Positions 51,400-62,859 of a stretch of DNA of 64,000 nt are shown in pieces. Both the position numbers and the translations under genes were made by a program. The stretch is from assembly GCA_019914945.1 (NCBI GenBank), contig CM034105.1, forward strand, positions 3,844,001 to 3,908,000, given 5' to 3'. This stretch comes from Typha latifolia (taxonomy: Eukaryota; Streptophyta; Magnoliopsida; Poales; Typhaceae). Below the pieces are notes generated by a model. The model saw only the letters and a program-made list of their open reading frames with translations, was not told the origin of the DNA and did not search any database. How positions within the stretch are numbered: the first letter of the stretch is position 1; every line of letters begins with the position of its first letter.

Positions 51400-51660
51400 A
51401 TTTTAAAAAATGGTTTGTACCATGTAGCTGCACACTTGCACATTATGTCACATTGATTCCTTAAATTATGGACTGGAGTTTTGGAGTTTGGAGTAGATAT
51501 GAATGAATTTATTGATGAATCACGTCGTATGGCACCTTGGCTTGGCCAGCAACAGGGGTACTTAATTTTGCTAAAGATCCCAAGAACTTCCCAGATCCCA
51601 GGCCACTGCACGAGATCAAAGTTATCCTTCGTCCCCTTCGGCACTGCTCTTTACTTTTAA
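50316..51660 (+). pseudogene. MAX1: Decayed CYP711A (MAX1-type) cytochrome P450
   Basis: Relic of the strigolactone-pathway P450 that oxidises carlactone. Piece 1, 50316-50498: an ATG, a hydrophobic stretch, an in-frame TAG at 50373-50375, then FYAPYWGVKKVPGPPTAPLV and GHLLWT, followed after a frameshift by PDVLSTMAKTYDPIF. A donor-like CAG/GTATAT follows. Piece 2, 50885-51015, after an acceptor-like tttcag: RFHMGGQPIVIVADPGPCKE and SLHQKGLFLA, with an internal deletion of the IPSPI segment. Piece 3, 51169-51261: FTLTLSSLLYLISKHPEVEK joined by a deletion to HKFPYLDQ, next to a GC donor-like GCAAG. Piece 4, about 51515-51660: YGTLAWPATGVLNFAKDPKN, FPDP and, in another frame, SFVPFGTA near the haem-binding loop; the cysteine is not seen. 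The I-helix region and most of the core are missing. Identification is by motif recall. Confidence 0.75.
51357..51398. repeat. (AT)n microsatellite
   Basis: About 20 AT units inside the P450 relic, between pieces 3 and 4. Another TA run is at about 52086-52111. Confidence 0.9.
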
Positions 51661-52085
51661 GCATGCATGGCGTCAAGTTTCGGACCATCATGAGATGGCG
51701 CTCTACCTAACTAGGTCATGCATTTCTTTTTAAAGATTGGTTGAGTTTGGAAGTCTTCTTTGTTTTGTGTTGGTTTATATTTTAATTTCATTGCATTGTG
51801 AAACGCATTAAGATACTGTACATGAAGTGTTAGATGAGAAACCATTATAAATAAATAAAATCTTGGATATTTTCTCTTTTAATGTCTTTCTTTCCATCAA
51901 CGATTAAGAGCATGTATTTTAACAGTTATTTAAGTAAATGTCAAGATCCTAACTTGGCACTTATAAACGATATGTTGATATTGCACTCTTCTTTTTCAGC
52001 ACATTAAAAAAAATGGCCTCCTAATGAATTTGTGTAGGGCGTATTATGGTAATTTTCTCTATTGAGAATAAAATTATCATAAGAC

Positions 52086-52116
<31 letters not shown>

Positions 52117-52750
52117 AAAATGAGAACCGTTGAATATGCGTGCATTAATTCACTGTTCTCACTTGCACATCATTTGGGTGGTGAACCGACCGAATCATGA
52201 GCTTGAAATTTAGAATAGTTTTATATCATTGTCATAATTTAGAGGAACGGCCCAGATCGGTCGGCGTAAATGCGTATCGGCGGCGTTCGTTACTGAGTCC
52301 GTTCTCTTTCAAACCCCCCCCCCTCTCTCTCTCTCTCTCTCGCTCTCACTCGACAAACGAATCAATTGCCGAAGGAGACATCAAATCTTCCGATCCCGTA
52401 CAACTTTCTTGAAGACATCTCAACAACAATTTGGATTCTTCCTGCTATTTCCTGGTCAGTTCTTTGTCAATACTTCCCAATCTCAATGTCAGGGTAAAAT
52501 AATTTTAACAATAAAATTACCCAGTTGCATCTCTCCCTAATCAACTGGAGAACCGAGTGTACTTTCTCAACAACAAAAATAATAATAATAATAATAATTC
52601 TCAGGCTTATTTCTTCTCTGTGATCCGATTCTTATGAGAAATTTTGATTTTGTTTTTATGTTTTGGCTTGGATGGTGTTCAATCTGCAATATTTGAGCCT
52701 GCCTTTTACGTTATATTGCAGAAGCTAAGTGACAACTTTCAGTTGGTTCG
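51661..52750. other. Upstream region and 5' UTR of the small membrane-protein gene
   Basis: AT-rich to about 52230, then a more GC-rich stretch with a C8-(CT)n tract (about 52314-52341), probably the leader exon. A donor-like CCTG/GTCAGT at 52455 and an acceptor-like ttgcag ending at 52721 suggest a 5' UTR intron (52455-52721). An AAT run lies at about 52578-52597 in that intron. No separate gene. Confidence 0.45.
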
Positions 52751-53846
52751 ATGGGAAACGTTGTTAGTTCATTGGTATCAGGCTTCATTAAAGTTCTTGG
52801 TGACTTGTTTGGAGCACCACTAGACTTTCTTTCTGGCAAATCTTGCAGGTATTGCAGAGGCACTGCATTATATGACTCATTTTAAAAGTCGGGGAGTTTT
52901 AAAGGCGTCTCCTCCTTTTTGCTACTCATTTCTTCTTAGTTAGATAGTGTCACAATCTTTTGCAAAATTAAAATTTGGTAAGAAATGCTTGATCGATACA
53001 TGCTTCCTTTAGTTACAAGCCACTCCATATACATCTAATTGCTGTGCCAGATTTGTGTCTTATAATTGCAGTTGAATTATTTGTTACGAATAGATTCTGG
53101 ATTTGACCACAAATTTAGACAAATTCCTCAGTCGTATTATTCTTTTGCATTTATCCCCAGTTCAGCTTGTGGTTCAACATGGGATCTAATTTGCTATATA
53201 GAGAATTTTTGTGTTGCGAATCTTTTGAAGATGGTTGCTGTATTGGCTCTCTTATATATCGGTAAGTTTGTATGTAATGTGCTCAGAGCTCCCAGTCTTG
53301 ATCTCTGCTTTATTTGGGCTCATTTCTTTTTCTTTTCCTTTCCTACAATATGCAGTGCTATTATTCTTCTACCTTCTGTACAAAATTGGTATTTGTGATT
53401 GTATCGGTAGAGGTATGTGCAGAGTGCTATGGGCATGTTTGACATCATGTTTCTCTGCCTGTGAGTATGGCTGCATGTTTGTCTGGTTTAAACTGAGGAA
53501 TGTGAAAAGGGCGAGAGAAGATCGAATTAGAGATATCGAAGACTACTATTTAAGTTCAAGCGAAGATGATTTGGAAGAGAGTATATCATATGAGCACATT
53601 CCAAGATCAGTAAAATGCAGGAGATCTCTTTCTCAAAGATCAAGGGATCGGAGGAAGATTTACATGGAGAGTTCTCTAAGGCCTCGGAGTCGTAGAATTA
53701 GAGTTGGGATTAGTAGGCATGCAATTTACATGAATGAGACAGACCCAAGAAGGCATCATAGACATGCACTCCATAACATTAAGGTGACTCACACATCAAG
53801 GTTTGTCCAGAAATCTAATGTGAAGCGGATTAATTATAGAAGGTAG
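52751..53846 (+). CDS. Conserved plant small membrane protein, Cys-rich core and basic tail
   Basis: I recognise this as a conserved plant protein without assigned function. Three coding exons, 52751-52848, 53161-53261 and 53356-53846, with GT-AG borders and matching phases, give 229 residues. The N-terminus MGNVVSSLVSGFIKVLGDLF has a Gly at position 2 and could be N-myristoylated (MGxxxS). A Cys-bearing segment (SGKSCSSACGSTWDLICYIE) precedes a hydrophobic helix at about 50-75 (LLKMVAVLALLYIVLLFFYL). Further cysteines follow (CDCIGRGMCRVLWACLTSCF). The last 110 residues are charged and Arg/Ser-rich, with an acidic patch (SSSEDDLEES) and basic runs (RSRDRRKIYM, PRRHHRHALH), probably cytosolic. 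There is no enzyme motif. The exon model is well supported; function is unknown. Confidence 0.82.
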
Positions 53847-56102
53847 TTAGGATGAATTTTGCTTTATAATATGAGAGTGTCAATTTTGAAGGTCAGATTG
53901 AAGGATGCCAACTTCGCCTGTAATTTTATTTATGTAAATCTTGGCTGCTCAATGATTATACATCGCAGATCATTTTTTGATCGTAAGTGTGAAGTCCATT
54001 AATTTCTGATGTAAAAATATATTGTCTCTTCATCAAGATGGTTCTGTTGACGATTGCAGTTAATATTGTTGCTGCTGATATATGAGGTAGTCCAGAACTA
54101 GTTCTATTTTCTGAAGGGAACCATTACTGATGCACATTTCATTGTATTCTTTCTAGTAGTAGAGCCTTTTCTATTTCATATCCAGCATCTTCAATCTTGC
54201 TTGAACTAAAATTGATTGCTGAGCAGTCCACTTCATTGAGTACTGTGTTTTTTCTGTTCATGTTGATCAGTTTCAATCTCTCACTCCTTTTTTCTGGTGG
54301 TTGCATTTCATAATGATATGGAACAAGGGGACAAAGTAGCTTTCAAGCAACTAAAGCATTTCTCCTAACTCTTAAACAATATCTAGGATCTCTGACCTTA
54401 GGTTTACCAGCTGTCCCATTAGCTTGTTCCTTCTGATATGTTTATGGCTTCATTATTATTTGGACCACAACTTTATTTTATTTTTTAATGTGTCTCAACT
54501 GATTCTTTGGGGGAGGATTAGATAGCTCCCTAATCTGATACCCAAAAATCTCTGAAAAAATTAAGTCAGTAGAACCACTGAAACATGAACTGATATTAGA
54601 CAAGACTATTAGAAGTCTGGTTTGCTGTTTTCGCCGATCCAATTTCTTAGATTATATAAGTTTGCTCATTTAAGTTAGTATGAAATAATGGTGTGAGTTG
54701 CTCATAAGAAAATACAATTATTTCTTGCAAGAAATAGCATGCTATCTGTTAGGTTTGGGTTCTAAGAAATGTCATGATATGTGTTTACAAACATTAGGAC
54801 TTGTGTTCTTTTGCCTCCCATTAATTATATTGATTAGTTGGGAAAACATATAAGAAAACTAATAATAGATCATCTCTCACTGGAGATACAACCTCTCATT
54901 CACAAAATTCCTATAATCCTCTCAAACTTTTTTGTTAAACATTCAAAAATCTTTTCTTGTTATTGCTGCTGAGTTGATTATCGAGCTATATCGATTTTTA
55001 TTAGATTGGCATTGATGTCTTTTTCTTCCATCGCCTGCCGACATTGTCGAGAAAAATCATAATAGAGTTGAGAATCCCTAATAGTAATGTGAAATGAGAC
55101 TGAAAAATCTCAACAAATCTATGGTCTACAATTGCTTTTGATCTTTTTAGTCAGCCAACCAGCTAGATTTGCTCAATGTCGTCAGAATTGTACTAAATCA
55201 TTGTCATCAGCCTTGGAATTTTCTTCATATTGTAACAGATTAGATGCAAGTCTATGGCCCTAATTCCAAATTCAAAAATGTTTGCAATGTAGAAGACAAG
55301 AACAAATCTATCAAGACTTGAACAGAAGCTTTGAAAGAATTAGCTGTTGATCCTAATCCCCTATTAATGGCTGTCTAATGACTTCCCATGCTTTTGTTTG
55401 TTGCATGTACTACGTTGTCAGCAGTCGTACCAATAACATTGCACACTGATGACATCTGCAGCAGTGCAACATTGAATTGGTGTATGTGTAGTAATTCCTA
55501 TTGCTAAGATTTCTCTTCTTCTTCTTCTTCTTTTTACTGATGAGAAGTCAGTGTGCTAAATGGATTGGATCTTTTTCAGAGTACAAGGTTTAAATGAGTT
55601 TCATCGTCTACCTAACACTATGATTGCACTTCATACAGTTACATACATTCGATGACTTTGATTACATTTAAAAGTAAATATAAAGAGTCGGTATGATTGA
55701 AACTTATATGATCAAAGCCGTCAAGGGGAGACAGCCCTATCGACTATGCTACAATGTGAATTTTGCTAAGTACTCCCTAGCTCACTTGTTGTAATAAGAA
55801 ATTAACCCCAAGGCATGGGCTTAGTACCACACAATAAATAACAATATCCAACACCACTCAGGATGGTAGCACTCTCACTATTTATGTGGGAAGAGTTATA
55901 GTACAGTAGATGTCTTATTTTGTTATCAAACTTATATTAATGGTGCTATTTTTGGGTTTTGGAGGGGGTGGGGGATGCCTTTGTTCCAAGAGATAAGTAT
56001 CCAAGGTTTTCTGATGTGGCAACAACTTCCAGTGTTTGTCTATTTTAAATCCTTAAAATTTAATATAAATCTACACGTATTCTACTAACCATGATTACAA
56101 AA

Positions 56103-56194
56103 TCTAAATATAAGTAGCTTTTTATTTAATAATTTACTTATATATTTTAAATTTTTATATAAATTATTGATCCGAAAAGCTACTTATATTTAGA
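56103..56194. repeat. Foldback sequence with 20-bp perfect inverted repeats
   Basis: tctaaatataagtagctttt (56103-56122) and its exact reverse complement (56175-56194) flank 52 bases. Weaker inverted similarity continues outward (aaaatttaatataaatctac near 56057 and its approximate complement near 56212-56236). The whole may be a foldback MITE of roughly 190 bases. Confidence 0.65.
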
Positions 56195-56495
56195 AAGCGC
56201 AGTCTTAATGTACATCTAATTTAGTATTTAAAATTAAAAATATGTTAGATGTGTTAAAAAAGAAAAAAAAATTAAGAAGGACTAGTTTGGATAAATTAAA
56301 AAATAAAAATAAATAAAAAGCTCACAAATTTCATCTCATTTTCCTGTCACAACATGTCGGCTAAAAGCGACCCCCCAACTGTATGCATTATGTACTACTA
56401 CTCTACTAGACCTTCTCTTTCACGTGAGCTCATGTTTCCTTTTAGCTGAACCTTCTCACCTCCCTAAACTAATCATCTCCACATAATCCATATAC

Positions 56496-56601
<106 letters not shown>

Positions 56602-57370
56602 GGGCTGCCAACAAGATAAGATTGAGAATAAAAATCTAATAAAACTATAGAGAAAAACTAAGGATAGTAGTCACAAATGATTAAGGAGCTCATAGGATTC
56701 GATTCTTTCTATGAATGCATGGGTTGATATTTAATAAATGTATTCATTTAATCTATACGTTAAGAAATTATACCTGATATCTTGGGGTTTGGAATAAGAT
56801 CTGAATGTTTTGGGAAGCTAAACTTAGCTTATAAGTGTTAATAATATGTTAACCAAGTGAAGGATGACGTGGTTGGTAAAGTCGTATAAATGCTTTAATT
56901 GACTGGCTTCACTTAATAATAACATGGACCCTCTTCCAGGTAATGTACGATTTAACAGTAGCAATTGATGTTTGTTATTTATTTCCCAAAGGATATTTTC
57001 TTGGAGAAATTACATTTTGCACCCTGCATTCGTAAATTTACTACTCATACCCTTCATATTTTTAGATATTATTTTTGAGAATTTAGGAGTTTTTGGAATA
57101 AAATTTAATAATGTATCCCGATTTCCGAACCCCCACGCTTGAATCAAATAAGTTAATCATTTAATTATCTCTATAAAAATATGCTCTAATTTAATAAATC
57201 ATAAAAAATCTAATATTTGCAACTTATAGTTTGGACTGCAACTTAAATTTAAATTTAAGTTTAAATCTTTTTCTTTTCTTTTTTTTTTTTTTGCTTTTTA
57301 ATATGCTACTCATCATGTACAGTTACTCTGTTAGCATCATCACCTGAGTTCTCAAAAGACGACGACGACG

Positions 57371-57401
<31 letters not shown>

Positions 57402-57482
57402 TCTCTCTCTCTGACTCATTCCACGCTTCCGAAATTAAAGCCAAACATCTCTCCCTCTTCCGGCCGTTTTGTTCCAACTCCT

Positions 57483-57526
<44 letters not shown>

Positions 57527-57604
57527 CTCCGATATATTTCTCCTCTTCTCTTCCACTTCCACAATTGCCTTGTTGGGCTTCTGCTACGTACCTCGAATCC
57601 CAAA

Positions 57605-59598
57605 ATGGGCAATCCCCGGGAGATATACTTCCGAGTCCTCGACATCTCCAAAGACTCTTCACCCCAAGAAATCCGCAGCGCTTACAAGACGCTGGTCAAG
57701 AAATGGCACCCAGACAAGCACCCTCCTTCCTCCAAGCCTGAGGCGGAGGCCAAGTTCAAAGCCATCACAGAAGCTTATGAGGTACAACTTTTTCTTTTCT
57801 TTTTTTCGTTCTGTGTGTTCCTTTTCCAATTTGATCAAATACCCATCAATCTGTTCATCTCAATCTTGTTGTCATTGGTGGTGGTGTTATCTTAGGCGCT
57901 TAGTGACTTGCAAGTGAACAGAGCAGTGTTTGTGGTGGATGGAGGTGGAGGAGGGTCAAAAGGGGAGGATTTTAAGGCAACTGCTACTTTGAACAATGTG
58001 AAATCTCACGAGAAGGGATCTAAGGATGTGTATTATTCTGTGGGTAATGTGGGAGCTAAGCCGGCGTTGTCGTCGTTTTCCAAGTCGTTTCGGAGGCAGC
58101 CGCCGCCCATCGAGAAGAAGCTCGAGTGCACTCTGGAGGAGCTCTGCCATGGTTGCAAGAAGGAGATTAACTATACAAGGGATGTCGTCACGAAGAACGG
58201 GTTTGTTCTCTGATAAATTTGTCCCTTTTCTTGTCCCAAAATTTTGTTTTTTTGGGCAGCTAGATTAAGTTGTGGATGCGCTTATTTACATAAGAGAAAT
58301 GATTAATCCTTTGATGGAATAGATTGGCCAAGATTCTCCATTGAAGTTTAGGTGTTCATAATTCACAAGTAACATGTAGTTTTTTATTCCTTCTTACATC
58401 TTTGGTTTAGATTCTTTTCTTCGTGTCTATGCACGATGTTCTTGGAGGAGCCTTACTAAAAAAATGGCAATTTGAAGATAGGCAACAATTTATGATTGTT
58501 CTTAAGAAGGATTATATGTTACTTTTATATGTCTTCTAGGAGAGAGATGTGGGAATTATTCTTGTTTTATTGTCTCCTTATTGTCGATTCCTTTATGATA
58601 AAAGTTTGTTAAGATTCCTGATAGAAACTTTCTGCAATTCATCTATGTTATCCCCTTTCTCTACCAAACCTTGAAGGTAAAGTAAAACTTCATTTCTATG
58701 AATTTGTAAAGTGAAGTTTAATTGGCTTTTGTACTCTTTGTCGAAAGGCTGATGAGAATTTGACCTGCAAAATGATATGAGACGCTAACTTCCTTCAAGG
58801 GGATAACTAGATAGGTCATTAAGATTCTTCGTATGATCACATAACCACATAAATGTTGGTATACGTTTGTCCTATGGCTTATCCATTAAGTGGTCCTATT
58901 AGCAGTAGAATGGATGCAATAGACATGTGAGGACTGTGGTCTCAACAAATATGAGATAGCGACTCTTGTGCTACCAGAGTGAACGGATTTAATTTTCCTT
59001 TGAGAATTTGTAAGACAAACAACCACCTGGCTTTTCTTGTTTGTTAACTAACTACCTGGTATTTCTTGTATACATTTCATGTCGTGTTACGTCTAGTCTA
59101 CTACGAGGGGTTGAATTCAATCTGAACCCTCTTCTTTAACATTTGTACAGGTTGATTGTCAAAAAGGAGGAAACACACACAATTAGAGTGAAACCAGGAT
59201 GGAAGAAAGGAACGAGAATCACATTCGAAGGGATGGGAGATGAGCGACTGGGATACTTACCGGCCGATGTCATTGTTTTGATAACTGAAAAGGAGCATCC
59301 TGTCTTCAAGAGAGTTGGCAATGACTTAGTGCTAAAAGTCGAGGTCCCTTTGGCAGATGCCCTCGCCGGTTGGAAATTTTCTTTCAGACTATTGACGGGA
59401 GAGAAAATGAGCTGTTCTTTTCATGAACAGATCATCTACCCAGGATATGAGAAGGTCATCAAAGGCCAGGGCATGCCCCTTGCCGATGAAAAGGGTGTGA
59501 GGGGGAATTTACGGATAAAATTCAGCATCATCTTCCCTAAACAGCTAAGCAATGTGCAACGATCAGGTATCGTGGAGCTTCTGAAGGATTGCACCTGA
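57605..59598 (+). CDS. DnaJ/HSP40 co-chaperone, class B
   Basis: J-domain co-chaperone that stimulates HSP70 ATPase and delivers clients, probably in the cytosol or nucleus (no targeting signal seen). Three coding exons, 57605-57781, 57896-58200 and 59151-59598, with matching phases give 309 residues. The J domain is about 5-65 with the HPD triad at 35-37 (KKWHPDKHP). There is a short Gly-rich linker (VVDGGGGGSKGED) and no CxxCxGxG zinc region. The two C-terminal substrate domains run from KKLECTLEELCHGCKKEI through VKPGWKKGTRITFEGMGDE, DVIVLITEKEHPVFKRVGND and LLTGEKMSCSFHE to a dimer-type tail. After the J domain the usual YDQYGEEGLKG-type segment is missing; instead ALSDLQVNRAVFVVDGG is read. 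The protein is also slightly shorter than typical class B members (about 330-350). The start is fixed by the J-domain beginning. Confidence 0.9.
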
Positions 59599-60406
59599 TG
59601 TTAGTACTACTACTACTACCAATAAGTTTTCGAATCTTCTCATCTTTTTTTTGCCCCCTGTTAATATTCGAATCACATACATAAACGAGTTCGAGGTACA
59701 TAAAGAGGTTTTCGTTACTCATCCATGTCTACACATGTATATGTTATGAGTTGGTGAGGTTTATGTGAGTTGCATCACATCTTTTGAAACACTTTTAGCT
59801 TAAGAAATATTCTCTGATAAGTTCCCGTAGTGCAGAAACAAAAGCAGCATAAATGCATTATATGGTATGCAATGTAGCTTCATTCCATGTTCATGGTGTG
59901 TCCTTCAAAGTATCATGATACTTTGCACAGTTGGTGAACATTGCTTCCAAATGCCATGTTTTACTTTATCGATTGCTTGCTTTCGTAGCTGAGGAACGTA
60001 TGTATTCCTTTGTTCCTTCACACTTGTTAGGGTAGATTGTTTCCTTCTTAAGTTAGCCATATTCTGGCCCCCGTTGAGCTAGTTATATGAACCCATTCCT
60101 AAGATGAATTTGGATTAGGTCTGCTTATCGGCCCATAAAAAGCAGGATAGCCTAGATATCCATCCCTTTAAGATATCTATCATAATAATAGAATATGAAA
60201 ACATATGGCAACTCCTTTCCTACTTCAGTATCTGAAAACTTTCATCCAATGTTAACCCAACAACCAACGCAAAGCTTAAGGAAAAGAAACCATATATATC
60301 TAAGTTTCTATCAACGTCTACACTATTGAATTCAAAACAAATACACAATGGATCATGAGTTAGTATTCAAAAAATTAGTGTCTGAACAAGAACATAACAC
60401 TAGAAT
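59599..60406. other. Spacer between convergent DnaJ and GT14 genes; no gene
   Basis: About 800 bases between two stop codons facing each other, so it should hold both 3' UTRs. Nothing else was recognised. Confidence 0.55.
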
Positions 60407-61630
60407 TCAGAACTCCATCACTGTCGACGCGAGGTTGAGCAGGGGACCGAGGGCACTAGGAGCAAACTTCCTGGCAAACAGGAAACAAATCGAAGTCGGC
60501 CGCGAATTATACATACAGAAGGTGTTATTGTTCCTAATCTCCTGAATGAATTCTGCTACAATGTTCGGAGCTCCATATGTTGCAGGGTGAGCTCCCCCTC
60601 TTGACCAATCCACCCAAGTCAGGCTCCTATTTGCATTTAAGCTTCCATGAAACAAGTTCAAGTAGGTTGGTATGTAATGCTCATCAGGGTAGCAAGAAGG
60701 CTTGCAGTACTTCTTGAAGATGGAGTAGTACTTGTAGTCTGCAACAATATTTACAGCCAATTCGCGGTTGAGCTCGAACCACTCTGATCCTTTCCTCCAT
60801 TGATACCTCTCGATCTGAGGCGCCATGCGGCGGTTGTACCGGCCGCGGCATTGCTGTTCATCTCTGTCGTAGGACTCCACGAAGCTGTGAGCCGAATTGA
60901 TCAAGTATTCATAGACAGTGGGGAAATTGTAGACAGGAATGCAGCTCTCAGAGAGTAGAACGAAACGCTCGTTGGAGAAATCAAGCAATGCAGCTCTCAG
61001 AGAGTAGAATTGATCAAGTATTCATAGACAGTGGGGAAATTGTAGACAGGAATGCAGCTCTCAGAGAGTAGAACGAAACGCTCGTTGGAGAAATCAAGCA
61101 ATGCGTTTGCCAGCAAACGCTTCTCGGCATCTAGTAGTGTTATGGATCCCCATGATGTTTCCTGCACGAGAAGAGAGTTAGGAATGTTTCAGATCAAACT
61201 TGGCTACTTGATAAGAGATAAGATTCTTGCATTTGCTTCACTGAGTAGGCTATATCAAGATAAGATTCTTACCCTTGATAAGAGTGAAATATACGACTTT
61301 TATCTAAGTAAAATATTCCAGATAAAGTCCCGATTAATGAGTTATCTACTAACTAAAAGCATAGACCCCTGAACACATCATCAAACTGGTTTAATTTTGT
61401 CATCAGACCAAATAAGCAATTGACCCGATTTATTTGAGCCATGCATACAACTAATTTTTAGTGAACTACTTTTGAGAAGTTACCTAATTATCTTTAATAT
61501 TTAATTATTCTATTCCTTATCTTAGAGTACTTTAGTCCTAAAATGTTAATAATATATTGTATTTTAAAGTTAAGTTTTTTTTTTCATATATACATTAAAA
61601 ATCTCTTAGTTACTTGTATGTGCCCTAAGG

Positions 61631-61697
<67 letters not shown>

Positions 61698-62859
61698 TAT
61701 ATAAACATTTAAAATTAAAGACCCCATAGAGTAAAATATTATTATATTTTAAAGAATTTAAATTTTAAAAATATAAAAATATCCTTATTTTAGTCTTTAA
61801 ATATTTCTCTTAGTTAAATATATATTTTATCAAATGACTTAACTTGAAAAGGAAACTATCTAAATAAATAGCATGTGTTATGGATACAATTATCCTTCTT
61901 ATATATATTTATAAAATTATTTAAACTATTTATATATTATTTTAATATATATTTATAAGGCCCGTTCACTTTAGATATAATTTTTTTATTCTATAATACA
62001 ACACGTTATTCTAAAATAACAGCTATATATAATAATAATAATCTCATTCTAAAATATATATACTATTTATTAAAATTACATCTTAAATTGTACGCTTACT
62101 AAATTATTAATTTATCATTAATATCTATTCTATCAACCTATTTTATACTAAATCAAAGAATATTTATGATAATTTTATAAAAAATAAAATACTTTTTACT
62201 ATCTATTTCTTTATTTTACATCACATCAAATATAATTATTACATATTTATTTTAAAATATAAATAAATATAAGAATAATTATTCATAAAATAAAAACGTA
62301 TAATTAATTTTAATCCTAAATTAAACTGGGCGTAAGGGAAATAACATTGAGATATGTCTGTCACCTCGCTGGGGATTTGTCGAGCAAAGAAAGCGGAATT
62401 CTCGGGCACCTTGATCTTGTAATCCGGAAGCGAATGCACGTAAATCGAATACAAGCCTTCGTGCCCTCTGAAGAACCTATCCCAGAGCGGCAACAATGGC
62501 AAAGTTCCCTTGGTCAAGAACAAAAAGGCCACCTTGGGCACCCTCTCGAATGGATACTCCTCGATCTTGGGCACCATGGAAGCCCTCCAGAAGAGCACGC
62601 CGTCGCTCATGGAATGCATCAGATGGGTCGGCTTGATGAAGGCCTTAACGCTCAAGGACTCCTTGTCGTAGAAGACAGTCCTCGGGAAGAAGACCTCCGC
62701 GTGGGAGGCGGAGTACTGATTGAAATGGGAGGTCAGGGATAGGCCGAAGGCGAAGCCGGCCACGAGAATAACCAAGATCGACATCAACTTCGCGAGGCTT
62801 ATTGACCAGTTATTCGCCACCTCCTCCTCCTCCTCCTCCTCCATCTTCGTCCTCAACAT
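60407..62859 (-). CDS. GT14 (core-2/I-branching type) glycosyltransferase, frame disrupted
   Basis: Type II Golgi membrane protein of the plant GT14/DUF266 family, the BC10-like group linked to wall and arabinogalactan glycosylation. Exon 1 is 62859-62365 and exon 2 is 61161-60407 on the minus strand, joined GT-AG in phase 0. The N-terminus has an acidic run (MEEEEEEEV) and one membrane anchor (about 21-44, LAKLMSILVILVAGFAFGLS). Conserved blocks: RVPKVAFLFLTKGTLPLLPL, WDRFFRGHEGLYSIYVHSLP, LLDAEKRLLANALLDFSNER, FVLLSESCIPVYNFPTVYEY, QWRKGSEWFELNRELAVNIV, YCKPSCYPDEHYIPTYLNLF and TWVDWSRGGAHPATYG. Exon 2 as given holds a 113-bp tandem duplication (60894-61006 against 61007-61119). Since 113 is not a multiple of 3, the frame stops a few codons after the first YEYLINS. 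Without the extra unit the product would have the usual length of about 378 residues. This is either a real null allele or an assembly error. M6 at 62844 is an alternative start. Confidence 0.85.
60894..61104. repeat. 113-bp-period tandem duplication inside GT14 exon 2
   Basis: Bases 60894-60991 recur without visible change at 61007-61104. The intervening 15 bases, agctctcagagagta (60992-61006), also copy an internal phrase of the unit. That indicates a template switch at the microhomology aatgcagctctc. It disrupts the coding frame. Confidence 0.93.
61590..61880. repeat. Dispersed AT-rich repeat with (TA)n in the GT14 intron
   Basis: Contains about 64 bases of TA repeat (about 61632-61695). 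It is followed by sequence related to 29920-30240 in the first beta-galactosidase gene (shared tatccttattttagt and tcttagtta phrases). The class is not known. Confidence 0.5.
61959..62332. mobile_element. Tourist-like MITE, copy B (GT14 intron)
   Basis: A 374-bp element with TAA on both sides (61956-61958 and 62333-62335) and imperfect terminal inverted repeats: ggcccgttcactttag at the left and, in reverse complement, cgcccagtttaatttagg at the right. It is the inverted relative of the element at 2590-2999. It ends about 30 bases from the exon 1 donor of the GT14 gene. Non-coding. Confidence 0.75.

Noticed and set aside
57352..57651. Minus-strand open frame with Arg/Glu and Val runs over the DnaJ leader
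   Set aside because: It is only a translation of the CT and CTA microsatellites in the DnaJ 5' region.
60407..62859. Calling the whole GT14 gene an old pseudogene
   Set aside because: Apart from the single perfect duplication there are no stops or altered motifs, so it is either a very recent break or an assembly error.
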